DNA of 64,000 bases from Atrina japonica (lineage: Eukaryota; Mollusca; Bivalvia; Pterioida; Pinnidae). A program made the translations under genes and the position numbers. The DNA is taken from the NCBI GenBank assembly GCA_030159075.1, contig BROG01000544.1, forward strand, positions 323,501 through 387,500, given 5' to 3'. This document shows, one piece after another, positions 25,101-39,700 of this stretch (positions are counted from its first letter, which is position 1; every line of letters starts with the position of its first letter). The notes under the pieces were generated by a model. The model worked only from the letters and a program-made list of their open reading frames with translations. It searched no databases and was not told the origin of the DNA.

Positions 25101-28100
25101 CCGTCGTCAGTCACTCAGTGTAAACAGATATCGATAGTTATTGTACGTTGATCTGCTTTATTAGAGATATTGTGACTCAATTCAAACAAAACTATCAAAA
25201 AAGAAACGTACCATTCTATATGCCCGGTTAAATTAAAATATGCCTAGGCTAGGCTAGTGAAGCTGCACGCACTTGTGATTTTATGACCGATGCTTTCAGT
25301 TTCACTTTCAATCTGAATTTTTGCGGGTCCATAGAATTACCGAAAAGACACCAAATACCGGAATGACGGGACATGTAACTGAATTGAAGCTCCTTTCCAT
25401 TGTAATGATAATTTTGTGGAATAATTTGCTTTTAAATGTTAATAATATAGGTTTTACATTAAATGAAAAGATATTTTGTCGGTATTGTCCTCGTATTTAC
25501 TGATCTAGCTTTTCATATTTAAGCCTATCGGTACTGATCGATATTGAACCCGACGTAACTACTCGTACAATTTGTAGAAATATTCCTAGAACACTGTTTC
25601 CCCTCTCACATTGAAATAGTTTATTCTTTTTAGTTGTATATAAATAATCTAAAAATGACGAAAACATAATCTGATGTGTCATTCCAGTGCCTTTATGCGT
25701 CAACCTGGTAATATTAGGTCTGCTATGTGCTGCGTCCATGTGCAGACGACGTTTTTCTCTCTGTCAAAATTTAAAAACGTGAAGAGAATATCAGACTTTT
25801 TCTCAGTCACCCAGAGTTCGAAAAAAACTCAAAATGATATTCAAAACAACCCAAGGTCATCATCAAGTGAAAAAAAAACAGAAATAAAATCAGAATCTGT
25901 CTCTGAGAATCAGAAACGAAAGTTTCAAAATCAGTGGTTACACGACGAACGTTTTAAAAACTGGTTGATTTATGATGACAAATCTTGTACCTTGAACTAT
26001 AGTGTATGCACAAAATTTAGAAAAGTAAATCCCTTCACTACAGGGTGTACCAATTTTTGTTTATTGGTGAACAATGTACATGGGCAGTTATGATGGTTAC
26101 AGTAAACATTAAACTCATCACAACTGGTAAGTTTTTCTTTATATGTTATGACGCATTCTTTTTGAAAATGACCCCCTGATTTTAATAGCATGGGCCCGTC
26201 TGGCCCCCTTGTCCATGGTCCTAGATTGAACACTGTACAATGATTTTGTTTACTAAATGTCTTTGCAGGGGTAGAGCTAAACATTTTTATCCAAAGGCCA
26301 CCTGTGCCCATAAGATTAAAAAATCTAAATCTAAATGCATGACATGAGACGATGAGTGGTACATGTAGCCTGTGAGTTACTGGAATGATGGGTATATACT
26401 TTCAGACATGAAGATATTACAATTGTAATTCAGTAACTTCACACAGGTGTCATAAAATATTTCAGCAACTCATGCTTACCACCTGGGCTACTTCCAAAGG
26501 AAATCCATTCGCCCAGCATGAAGATAACTTGTTTTGGGCGAGTGGGCAACCACTAATTTCTACCCCTGCTTTGTACTCACTAATGATTTTATTTTACTTG
26601 TACAATGTACTGTATATTTTATTATCTACATCTATTTTTTAGAAATTACTAGAGCGAACTCGCCAGAGAAGAGAAGTCTTGAACCAAAAGTTGGGCAAAA
26701 CACCAGATGTAACACCAAGAAAGAGAGTATTACATCAACAGAATACAAATTGTGATACTCCAGTCTCACAAAAAGAGAAAGATGGTAAGCAGAGGAGGAG
26801 TCAAATTTTGACTTGTCCTGTACGACAGTCTGCAAATATAAGTTGAAGAGTGGAATGTGGTGTTTATACCATGTATGGTGAAAATCCATATTTTTGTGTG
26901 CAACAAAAAAAAATACTACCACCTCGCAAAAAATAATGTGAAGAATGGTATCTCAAACTGAATAACATGAGAGGGCTCAAAGTACACCTTGAGTGGCTTG
27001 ACTTCTAGTCGATAAATGGTGACCCACTTAAAATTTTACTTGCCATTGAAATTTTTTGGTTGCCATCTAGAAAAATAATTCATCTAAGCTAGGCCTATAT
27101 TCCTGCTTTATGTTGTCACAGGGTGCCACCTGGGCCCATAAGGTTCAAAATCTACTAGCCCAGCTCAGGTTCCAGGGGCCCAGATTTTTTTTTTGTCTTA
27201 TTTTTAAAAGAGCATTAGCAATGTTTTTTTTTTTATCAAAATCTGTTCTCACATTTTTGACCAGTAAGATATAAAAAAAGATGTTTAAAACAACAATTGC
27301 ATTAACGAGATACTGAATAAAAATGTCAATGTATCTTAAATAAATCACAAAGAAAGATAATGTGGCTTTGATATCATTTGCCGCATCCAGGGATTAAGCA
27401 AACCATGATGATTTCTTGGCGCTTATGTCACCGAAGAAAACAATTTATCACTATCATCAACAATCTTGCCTCTTGAAAATATTTTGATGTTATGGATAAA
27501 AGATTTTTTGTTTGTGAATTTTAATGCAACAATAACATTAGCCAACATTTGATTTATTTTAGAATCGGAAAATAGGATTGTCAAGATATTAACCTGATTG
27601 TGAATCCATTGACTTCAGAAAGCACAGTAAACATACGCCTATTTAACGAATGCATTCTGAATTTCCGTGTTTAATTCTTCCTTAAGTAAATCATCAGAAA
27701 ATTGTAATGTGTATGATAGAGTTTAAACATTGACTGTATTAATTTAGGATCACCAGGAAAACGTCAATGTGTACGAGATGCGGAACTTCAGATCAAACCT
27801 GATACTCCAGCCATTACAAGTGTGCGGTCAAGGATGAAACAGCTTGGTCAACAACGTGAAGAATGGTCATCATCTGGTTGGTATTTGTTAAATTTAACCA
27901 TCAGACCTCCCCCCTCTCTCTCACATAGCCATCTAAATTAGCATACAATTGCATCATGTAGAGGTAGAACTTTGGTGAGTCAAACTTCAATTACAGTCAA
28001 ACGTGTGTGTGTGTGTGTGTATATATATATAAAGACCGCTCAGGTGGAATTACAAAAACAGGCTTTATAGACAGTTGGGTCTTTTTATAAAGGGTCAACT

Positions 28101-31100
28101 GTTCTAAAACATGTACAACATATAAATAATGAGAATAAGAAATAAATTCAATGTTTTAATTATTTTAATTAATTTATGACAAAATTGTATTATTTACATC
28201 GCAGGTACGCTATGATACGGCACATTATTAAAACTGAGACAAATCTCGTGAAAATGGTTCAAAGTTGGTGATCTGTGTTGTTAAGTCATACAGATGTGTA
28301 AGAATAGACAGAAAGTTGTAGATAGATAAATTTTATTTAATTTTCATTTTATTAGACATAATCCACTGCAATGAATGCCCCTCATTTCACTCTGGATCAA
28401 GATGTTGACTTGCTTATCAAGTGATGTTCCATAAAATAAGATGTAAGATAATTACCCCATTGCATTCCTGAATACGAAAAAACAAAACATCAATCCTTCA
28501 GCCATGATATTTATATGCTCCTCAGGGCTCCGGAAAAACACTCGTCCGCTCGTCCATGACGAGTGAAAATTTATTCGGACGAGTGACCTCTGTTGTGGTG
28601 CTCGTCCGTCGGACGAGTGATTTTTTCAGAAGGTCGTATAAAAATAACATAATTTCGCTTGTATTGCCGTCCATGTTCATGCATTGTCGGTGGTACATTC
28701 TATTAATAGATGCTATAAATAATCTGGTTTCATTTTCGTTTCAAATACATTCCCGATACGTAATTCTAAGATGCTTTCCGAGTGTACCTTTACTTGGTCT
28801 ACGTCAAATCTTAGTACAACCCGAAAGGCAATATATCCGGGTATTTGTGCTGTTTACACTCGTAACTAGCCTACTTGTAGTTAAGCTACGACCTGACGTT
28901 TATTATGGCTGGCAAACAGCTGACTTTGTCAGATTTACTTAAAAGAAAAAATAAAAGTAAAGAGGACACCGAAAAAATTGAAGAACACAGGCCTATATGT
29001 AGTAGATCTATGGAAGAAGCGAGCGAAGATGACGAGGCGGGAGATGTTGGCAGTGTTTCACAGAAACGTGAGGGAAGAAAAAGAGAAAGAGCGACAGAGG
29101 GCAAAAAGGAAGAAATGCGTGCTAAGAGAAAGTTATACGAAATGAAAAGAGTGAGAGAATTTAAGGAGAGTTGGAGAAAAATATATCCATGGGTTGAACA
29201 CAATAAGGAAAAAACGTAATGTTTTGTAAATTTTGTCAGAAATTTCCAAGGCTAGCTGACCAAAAGTCAAATTTATTTAACGGGATTAATACGTTCCGAG
29301 AGGAAACTTTGAAGTACCATGATAGATCAAAATGTCATTGTAAGTGTGCAGGGGAGTGGGAAAAACAGTTTGTGAGAGAACCAGGTACTGCTGCCTTGGA
29401 AATAACTGTGAAAAAGCTGACTGAAAAACATAATGAAGCAAAATTAAAAAGAATGAGAATTTTGTTTAATACTGCATATTTTGTTGCCAAACAAAATCTA
29501 GCATTTTGTAAATTTGAAAGTTTATGTGAGTTGCAAGAGAAAAAATGGACTTGAATTAGGTGATATGTACAAAAATGCAGACAAATGTAAAGAGTTTATT
29601 AGTTGTATTGCTAAGGTTGAAAATGATAGAATTAAGAAAAACATTGAAAATGCTAAGTTTGTTTACAGTGTTGGCAGATGGGTCGACTGATTGTGCAGTA
29701 ATTGAGCAGGAGACTGTTTTTGTGTTAGGTATGTCAATATCAAAGGAGTTCCCTGTACTGATTTTGTTGACATTGTCCCCTTGCAATCTGCTAATGCTGA
29801 TGGGGTTCTACAAGGGATATTAAAAGCCTTGGAAACAGTTGGTATTGACCTAGAATATTTAAAAGGTAAACTTGTTGGATGCAATTTTGATGGTGCATCA
29901 GATATGATGGGAAAAGTTGGTGGTGTTGCAGTTAAGTTACAACAAAAAGTTGAACATGACTTAGTCAAGATACATTGTGTAGCACATAATCTTGAATTAG
30001 GGGTGCTTGATGCTGTTAAAACTGTTCCCTACTTGAAAAAATTTCAAGACATAGTGCAACAGATCTTTAAATTTTATCACTACTCTCCAAAGAGAAGGAG
30101 GGAAATGAAAAGTATTGCTGCAATACTTGATGAGGTGCCAATAATGCAAACAGGTCTCCAAAAAAACAAGGTGGGTTGCATCTCGACATAGGGCAATTGA
30201 TGCTATTTTGAAGTCCTTACCAACCATAGTAACACATTTTCAGAACTCTTCTACTGGATCAAATGAGGAAAGCTGCAAAGGTGAAGGGTTATTTAAAGGA
30301 AATTTGCACTGAGAAATTTTTGCGTTTTGCTCATTTCCTATGTGATGTAATGTCCATACTTGCTGATCTAAGTAAGCAATTTCAGTCAGACACACTAACC
30401 ATAAATGATGTAGGTACTAAACTTGAGATTTGTTTATCAAGACTAGAAGAGTTGAAGCACCAAAAGGGTTCTTGTTATACTACATTTCTGCAGTCAGTTC
30501 ATGTTGAAAGTGATACAGGTACATGTAAATTTGTATGTGGTAGAGATTCAACGATTGAAATCTCAAAGTCTGTTTTGAATTTTGAAAAACGAATTCAATT
30601 CATTTCTAGATAATGCCATTGGTTATTGTGGTACAAGATTCAAATCTCTCCAAGAGTTTCCAATGATTGACTTTGGCATCTTTGACCACAGAGTATGGCC
30701 CTCAAACAGAGTAGATTTGACCAGTTATGGAAATGACAGTATTGAAAGATTGTGTAATTTCTTCAGTCAATTGCTGTCTGAGTCTGAAATTACTGCTGCC
30801 AAGGAAGAATGGTTAGAGCTAAAATTAAGATTAAGTAAACAAAGGTCTGTCCAGCCATTAGAAGTATTAGGTTCACTGTTACAGTCAAAACATGCTGGCT
30901 TGGAAAATATTCTTCTTCTGGTAGTAATTATGCTAACACTTTCCCCAAGTACAGCTAAGTGTGAAAGGAGCTTTTCCACAATGAAGCGTATAAAATCAAC
31001 ATTTCGAAGCAATCTTGGTCAAGACTCATTGAAAGATCTTCTTCAAGTTGACAGCTTAGAATCAAAAGTCAAAGATTTTGACTGTACTGATGCAATTTCT

Positions 31101-33724
31101 CATTGGCTACACTCTGCAAAAACTTCTAGCATCTCACAACAGCTACTAGTATAGCAGCCTCTGAGTACGTCTAGACTTGTGTGTGATCTCAGCATCTATA
31201 CTAATATCATTGAGTTACTCACAGGAACTCTATGCCTTTTTGGGTCTTTGTAAACTTATGGTGTTTTTCTGGACAAACATTTTTTGCTGATAAAAATACT
31301 CAAAACAAGCCGCATATTTTTCAAAGCAGATTTATTTACTAAGGAGTAATTGGACTGCTTTGTAATAGTTGAATACTTGAATAATTTTATTTTATAAACA
31401 CATGATAGAAACTGTTTTGTTTTAATAATTTGTGTATGATTTTCTTATAAAACTGAAGGCTTCCAGATAGAAGAAGGACTGCCATTGATTTAGCTCATTT
31501 TCAGAGTAAATATGATAGAACTGCTGAAACAAGCATTGTTTGATGTGAATAACAATTTCAGTATTGAGAACAGTTTGATGTTATTATTATTATTTTGCAA
31601 TATGACACACCATTTACATTAATTTTGCTGTCTGTCTGTAGTCTTTGGTGTTAGATATTCATAACTTAGGCTCAAAGACTTTCTTATTTTCTGACTAGAT
31701 ATTTACACAAACAATTTATAGATTTGATTTCATACATGTATTTCATATGATGTTAAGTGAATAAATCTTAAGTGTAAACTAAACTTGACTAATAAATATT
31801 TGTATTTTTGCACACCTATAATGCCATGAAAAAATCTTTATTTGAAATAAAGTTCTTGTTTTCAAAATTAATTTTTCCTTTTTTATATCATTATAATTTG
31901 GACGAGTGGAAATTTTATTTGGACGAGTACTTTCTATTAAGCACTTGCCCGCCGGACGAGTGGTTTCAAAAGTTTTTCCTGAGCCCTGGCTCCTGTTTGT
32001 AAAGACACCTCGTCTCAAAGCGTGCCCTTTTTTATTTTTATGGGTTGTAATGTAATTCACAAAATATAGTCCAACTCAAGAATTTAAATTTTACAGAAAA
32101 GTCTGATATTTTGGTGTAAAGATTTAAAGTTATTTTCTACTGAAAATCATCAATCTATTTATAAATATTGAATTTTACTATATAAGATTCCAGTGATGTT
32201 GAGCCTGTATTACTCCGCCATTCATCATATTGACAGCTAGTGAACTTCAAGCATACAGCGATGTAATTAGAAATAATTACATATCGCTGATACTAACATG
32301 AAGCTAAATCAATTTCTATTGAACTCTCAAGAATATGTATGTTTTCAAGTTCATGGAAAAATGAAAATAAAACCAGAATAGAGGGGATAGCATCGAGTAG
32401 GAGGTGCTTGTAATGCAAATGGCGCGTGAAAGTTCCTGTCCGTTTTGAAAACTCAAATTGACCTGTTTTTCAACTAGTCCCTATACATAACCTGCCTTTA
32501 TGAGATTCCCTGTGCATATTCCCTTTATTTATACACCATATATGGTGACAACATGTCTTACATAACCAGCATCAGCTCAATTTCAGCGGATGGTCACTTG
32601 TATATACTGTGTACAGGGTTTGAACAATTTGTATAAAAGCACTCGCCCTTTGGGCGAGTGATTACATAACTTCCACTCACCCAAACTCATTTTGCACTCG
32701 CCCAAGTATGAAAACGTAGTATTTCAAAGTAAATGTATTAAGAGCGTATAAAATCTTTTTTCAAAGTAAATAGTTCCTATATGACTAAACAGATATGATA
32801 CTCTTCATTTGACAAATTGTCTTTTTTTCTAATTAAGTACTGAATATGATGGAAATTGTGTGAAAATCTTACCACACCTTTTGTATGCTCTCATTTTAAG
32901 TTTTTAGAATTCAAATTCTTGACTGAAATTTTGGTTGCCTGCCATAAAAATCTGGTTACCCATAATGAAAAAAAATATTTTATTTAATTTTGTCTTTTTA
33001 AATTATTGTTATTTTAATAGATAAATTTATATACAATATATATTGTCTCTGAATGATGCATTTGCATCTAAATTAACTGTAAATGCATCATTATTATTAC
33101 TACAATCAATTATTAGTATTACTGTTTTATGATGTTACTACTATGTGTTTAACTAAATCAATATAAATTACAAAAGTAAGTTTTCACTATTGTTAGATGA
33201 AAACAAGAGCTATCCATTTCTATATTTTCATTAAAACTTTTATTTATAGTATTGAGTTACTATTTTTACATTTGTCATTCACTTACATTTAATTCAGATT
33301 TAACAACTTCTATACAAATTATAGTGTTATGATTATTTTACCACATCCTGAAATTCAGGTCCGTTCGGTATTGGTTCTTTTATTTACACACATCCAACTT
33401 CCACTTCCTCAACAAACTGCAAGTATCAGCAGTCAACACACGATGTGTTCTGTGACATCTTTGGCCATGAGGTAAAGACTAACATGTTTAATTGTCAATA
33501 AAATAATTATTTAAGTTTCTAATTGTTTATTGTAATGTATTTTGAACTGAAAATAGAAGGAAATGGACCAGTTTCGAAATTTAAAAGGGAAAACAGATTT
33601 TCTGTAAGGCGTCAGCACTCGCCACACGGGCGAGTTCATTATGGATATTTACTCGCCCGAAACAAATTTTTACTCGCCAATGCAAAGCGGACGAGTGGAT
33701 TTTTCGAACCCTGGTGTAAGTTTA

Positions 33725-33792
<68 letters not shown>

Positions 33793-36700
33793 TACATACC
33801 GACTGTAATTCCCTTTATTGCAAGTATATAGAGCGATATATATTGTATATTCCTGTAAATGCAGTCGCGTGCCCTGGGTATTTACCACAATACTTTTCAG
33901 CGTAAGAAAACATGAACAAATCAATAAAGAATAGAATATCACATGTTAATTTCTTATATATTTAATCTTAAAAGCCATACATTAGGCCTACCACAAAACA
34001 AATAAAAATCACAGAAAGAAATCAGAAACACGAGACTACATTTGTAGCACATTGTACAGCCTACAGGCCCATATCGCAATATATCTAGGTCATGTTTTGA
34101 CCAGAAATAATTAAGGATTGTTTTTCATTTTTTGGACTGCATCTAGTAAAAAGGCAATGGATTATGGAAAAAAATTCAATATGCAGCACTTTGTGCTGCA
34201 CAGAATTTTTTTCCATAATCCATTGCCTTTATACTCGGATGCAGTCCAAAAAATTAAAAACAATCCTTAATTATTTCTTTAACAATAAACGATGGGTAAA
34301 CTGTCTGTTTCACCCCGTACAGTTGTTTATATTAATTAATCCAAGATAGAGAACATTGTTGGGTTGTTTATTCAGCAATATATAAAGCTAATTAATATTA
34401 GCTTTATATACCGCTGGTTTGTTTAGTCGAGGCAGACTATGTTTTCATGTACCACGGTAATAGATCTAAATAGGATTGTTTACAATCGATATTACAAGCC
34501 CTATATGCTTTGAATCACAGCCATTTTTCGCTATGATAAATTTATGTTACCTGTTCCCAGTGTCATCTTTGGTTTAAATTTAAGTAGGCTCCTTAAATGC
34601 TCACATTTTATTTTGAAATGAGTTAATGCATGACAAACAATATTTAAAATTGGTGCGGAAGATACAACAAATAAAATTTAGAATGTTAATTTTGAATTTA
34701 TTTACAGGCTAGAAATTGAAGTCTTTGTTTTTGTTTTAAGATCTACATTAATTTGATTTATTTTCATTTCACATATGTTAGATAGAAGTAGTTTGGCAAT
34801 TTTGCCAAAATAACAACCCATTTCAGTGCTTTTAGTACTTTTGATTTAGTCTTAGTCGTTCACTGATTAAGTAATTATCACCGGAAACTTAGGACAAAAG
34901 GTCTACAATTGATGATCGAAAACAAAACATCAATCAGTCAGCGATGATTGTTATTTCCTGGTTGTAAAAAACCCTGTCAAAAAGCAAGTTTTGAGTGCCT
35001 AAATTACCACCGGTGGCGTTAATTGTCACCTCCAGATGTGTTGTGACTGTCAAAACATTGTGTATCGCGCCATGTTGGGAGTCATAATATGAGGGTGGTT
35101 GCTAAGGCAAGTTTGACTGTAGTTGAATTTCTCAATGTTTCTACCTATTGACAAAGTCTTGAATAACATTGTTATTTACAAAAATGTTACTGATATTGTT
35201 AAACATTTTATAATTCAAACTTTTTATCAGTGAATCAAATTGCTCAATGCTTCCAATATCTTTTTGATCCATTTCTTTAAAAACATATAAAAAAAATCTT
35301 ACAAATAATTCAAAGTCAAAATTTAATGTGTACAAAATTGCCTCATGGCCATTCTTCTCATAAACACTCCAGTCTCCATGTTTTAATTTCAGGAAAATTA
35401 AGCTTATTTTAGCATTAATTATAAAATGTCATACAATATGATTATGTCTTATATGGTTTTGAAGCCCATATAAAACACCAGAAATAAAAAATCGTATGAT
35501 TCTCAGTTACCATCCATGAGTCAAAGTCCTGATGTTTTTAAATTTTCTAGGTGGTCCTTTGACCTTTGACTCATCAAAGTTTAACTGTTATTGGAATAGA
35601 ACCAAGGATATTTGGAAAACTATCAGTATATTTTAACATTAACATCTTATTTAGCTTTTGACCTGGATTTGATGAAGACCTGATATATGTAGAAGAAAAA
35701 CCTAGTGTGGTCAGAAGCTACAAGTAATGTTAGTAATCATTTCATAACAAATTATGGAAAAGTCATCATTTGCTGCATGAGTGTTAAATAGTAGTGAACC
35801 TTAGAAATTGCAAAATTTATCCCTTTTTTATTTCACGTCTTTTCTAGAAACTGGAATCTCTCAAGATTTAGACCTTGGTCCTAGCATGTTTTTTGTTATT
35901 TTTTGAAATACACTGTAGGATCACTAAATCATGAAAAGAACACATTTGATCGTTCTCCATTTTTTGATAACGACAATATCAACCTCTTTATCCATTTAAT
36001 ATGCTTTTCCAAATCTTTCTTGTCTTTTCCATGTTGTATTTAAATATAATTAAGGTTTAAGAAATATTGAATATGGCAAATTCCAATTTTCTAGAATTGT
36101 TTTAGTCTAAAATATGATATCATGACAGAAACATTTCACAAAGATGATGATGTTGTCACATCCTTGATATTGTCGGATTCACATAACTTGGCAGGGTGGA
36201 GTAATCTTTTAATTTGATAGTCATACAGTCGATTCTACTCACTTTTTGGTTATGACAGTCTTCAAGGAGAAAATGTTTGATTAACAACATGCTGACAAAT
36301 AAGAATGATTATTCCTGCTAGTGTAATTTTAATGTATTACTTAAATTCTAAACTCCTCCAGGTCAAGGAAGGGTTCACCAGACTACTTTCCACCAGGTTA
36401 TATAGATTTGACCATATAATGAGTTTCAAGTAAGAAACTTGTACAGACAAATGAGATAGACACATCAATATATTATCAAGTGTATAGAACACTGCCTCAC
36501 AAATCTGTACAATTAATATTTCAGGTCAGTAGATTTGTTGTATAGTAAGATTATTAACTGGCATAAAATCTATCTATCCGACTATCATAAAAAAGATTTG
36601 TCTTGTGTTATTACATAAAAAATAATATTATCAATTATCTTATATCAAACTCAGCAAAATGACGTTCATTATTCCCAAAATGGCTCGGTGGCATTCAGAA

Positions 36701-39700
36701 ACAGAACAGATTGGTCCCAAGACACTCTTATAACTAAGAGTTAACACAAACTCCAATATATTCCGAGTGATTGTGTAGATTGGGTTGGGTCATTGTGTTG
36801 AAGACCCCATTCCAGACATCACACCTAACTCATTCCTATTACAAGATAGATTAAGCACTAGACATATACCCACAAAATATGGAAAAGTTGGTTAAAATGA
36901 TAACTTTAGACAATGTGAAACATATTTATATAGAATTAATCAGGTAAGTTCTGTCAGGAAAATAATTTAAGGTTTTTTATTCCAAATATTATTATCCAAA
37001 AACTTATAGAACCAATACCTGCATGTTGACTGTCTTTGAAAATGACAATTCATATCAGCAATTATAGTAGTACTGAGGAATTCTTATCAGATATATATAT
37101 AAAAGACAATATTTTAATTCTTCTCAAGATGGAATAGATGTAAATGGTCGTGACCCAGTCCAGACAGAACGTTTGCCAGTGCAGGACATCCCAAGGACTG
37201 AACCTAGTTCAACTGGTAATGGTAGACGAGGTCGATTTGCCCACCTAGCAGAAACAATCAACACATGGGAAGATGACTTGAGCCATCCAGTAATTCAGTA
37301 TGGAAAACTTGTTCTTATCCTTTTAATAGAGTGTCATGTGTAGCATTTTTATAATAAAGAGTGTCATGTGTAGCTCTTTTATAATAAAGAGTGTCATGTG
37401 TAGCTCTTTTATAATAAAGAGTGTCATGTGTAGCTCTTTTATAATAAAGAGTGTCTTTTGTAGCTCTTTTATAGTGTCATGTGTAGCTCTTTTATTGACT
37501 GTCATGTGTAGCTCTTTTATATTTCATAGTGTCATGTAGCTCTTTTATATTTCAGTGTTATGTGTAGCTCTTTTATATTTTATAGTGTCGTATGTAGCTC
37601 TTTTATATTACATAGTGTCATGTGTAGCTCTTTTATAGTGTTATGTGTAGCTCTTTTATATTTCATAGTGTCATATGTAGCTCTTTTATAGTGTTATGTG
37701 TAGCTCTTTTATATTTCATAGTGTCATATGTAGCTCTTTTATATTTCATAGTGTCATATGTAGCTCTTTTATATTTCATACTGTCATATGTAGCTCTTTT
37801 ATATTTCATACTGTCATATGTAGCTCTTTTATAGTGTTATGTGTAGCTCTTTTATATTTCATAGTGTCATGTGTAGCTCTTTTATATTTTATAATGTCAT
37901 ATGTAGCTCTTTTATAGTGTTTTGTGTAGCTCTTTTATATTACATAGTGTCATGTGTAGCTCTTTTATATTTCATAGTGTCATGTGTAGCTCTTATATTT
38001 TATAATGTCATATGTAGCTCTTTTATAGTGTTATATGTAGCTCTTTTATATTTCATAGTGTCATGTGTAGCTCTTTTATAGTGTTATGTGTAGCTCTTTT
38101 ATATTTCATAGTGTCATGTGTAGCTCTTTTATTTTTTATAATGTCATATGTAGCTCTTTTATAGTGTCATGTGTAGCTCTTTATATTTCATAGTGTCATG
38201 TGTAGCTATTTTATATTTCATAGTGTCATGTGTAGCTCTTTTATTTTTTATAATGTCATATGTAGCTCTTTTATAGTGTCATGTGTAGCTCTTTATATTT
38301 CATAGTGTCATGTATAGCTCTTGTATAGTGTCATGTGTAGCTCTTTTATTTTTTATAATGTCATATGTAGCTCTTTTATAGTGTCATGTGTAGCTCTTTA
38401 TATTTCATAGTGTCATGTGTAGCTCTTGTATAGAGTCATGTGTAGCTCTTTATATTTCATAGTGTCATGTGTAGCTCTTTATATTTCATAGTGTCATGTG
38501 TAGCTCTTGTATAGAGTCATGTGTAGCTCTTTATATTTCATAGTGTCATGTGTAGCTCTTGTATAGAGTCATGTGTAGCTCTTTATATTTCATAGTGTCA
38601 TGTGTAGCTCTTTATATTTCATAGTGTCATGTGTAGCTCTTTATATTTCATAGTGTCATGTGTAGCTCTTGTATAGTGTCATGTGTAGCTCTTTTATTTT
38701 TTATAATGTCATATGTAGGTCTTTTATAGTGTCATGTGTAGCTCTTTATATTTCATAGTGCCATGTGTAGCTCTTGTATAGAGTCATGTGTAGCTCTTTA
38801 TATTTCATAGTGTCATGTGTAGCTCTTGTATAGAGTCATGTGTAGCTCTTTATATTTCATAGTGTCATGTGTAGCTCTTGTATAGAGTCATGTGTAGCTC
38901 TTTATATTTCAGTGTCATGTGTAGCTCTTGTATACAGTCATGTGTAGCTCTTTATATTTCATAGTGTCATGTATAGCTCTTGTATAGTGTCATGTGTAGC
39001 TCTTTTATTTTTTATAATGTCATATGTAGCTCTTTTATAGTGTCATGTGTAGCTCTTTATATTTCATAGTGTCATGTGTAGCTCTTGTATAGAGTCATGT
39101 GTGTAGCTCTTTATATTTCATATGTCATGTGTAGCTCTTTATATTTCATAGTGTCATGTGTAGCTCTTGTATAGAGTCATGTGTAGCTCTTTATATTTCA
39201 TAGTGTCATGTGTAGCTCTTGTATAGAGTCATGTGTAGCTCTTTATATTTCATAGTGTCATGTGTAGCTCTTTATATTTCATAGTGTCATGTGTAGCTCT
39301 TTATATTTCATAGTGTCATGTGTAGCTCTTGTATAGTGTCATGTGTAGCTCTTTTATTTTTTATAATGTCATATGTAGGTCTTTTATAGTGTCATGTGTA
39401 GCTCTTTATATTTCATAGTGTCATGTGTAGCTCTTGTATAGAGTCATGTAGCTCTTTATATTTCATAGTGTCATGTGTAGCTCTTGTATAGAGTCATGTG
39501 TAGCTCTTTATATTTCATAGTGTCATGTGTAGCTCTTGTATACAGTCATGTGTAGCTCTTTATATTTCATAGTGTCATGTGTAGCTCTTTATATTTCATA
39601 GTGTCATGTGTAGCTCTTGTATAGAGTCATGTGTAGCTCATTTATTGCGTTTCGTGTGTAGCTGCTGTAGCACTTTTATAATAAAGAGTGTCATGTGTTG

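Noticed and set aside
28556..28942. ORF upstream of the hAT transposase
   Set aside because: Crosses the subterminal repeats and has no transposase motif; not a gene.
37287..37297. Donor GTAATT at 37290 for exon 4
   Set aside because: It would leave phase 0, while exon 5 needs one base to finish a codon; the donor at 37298 fits.
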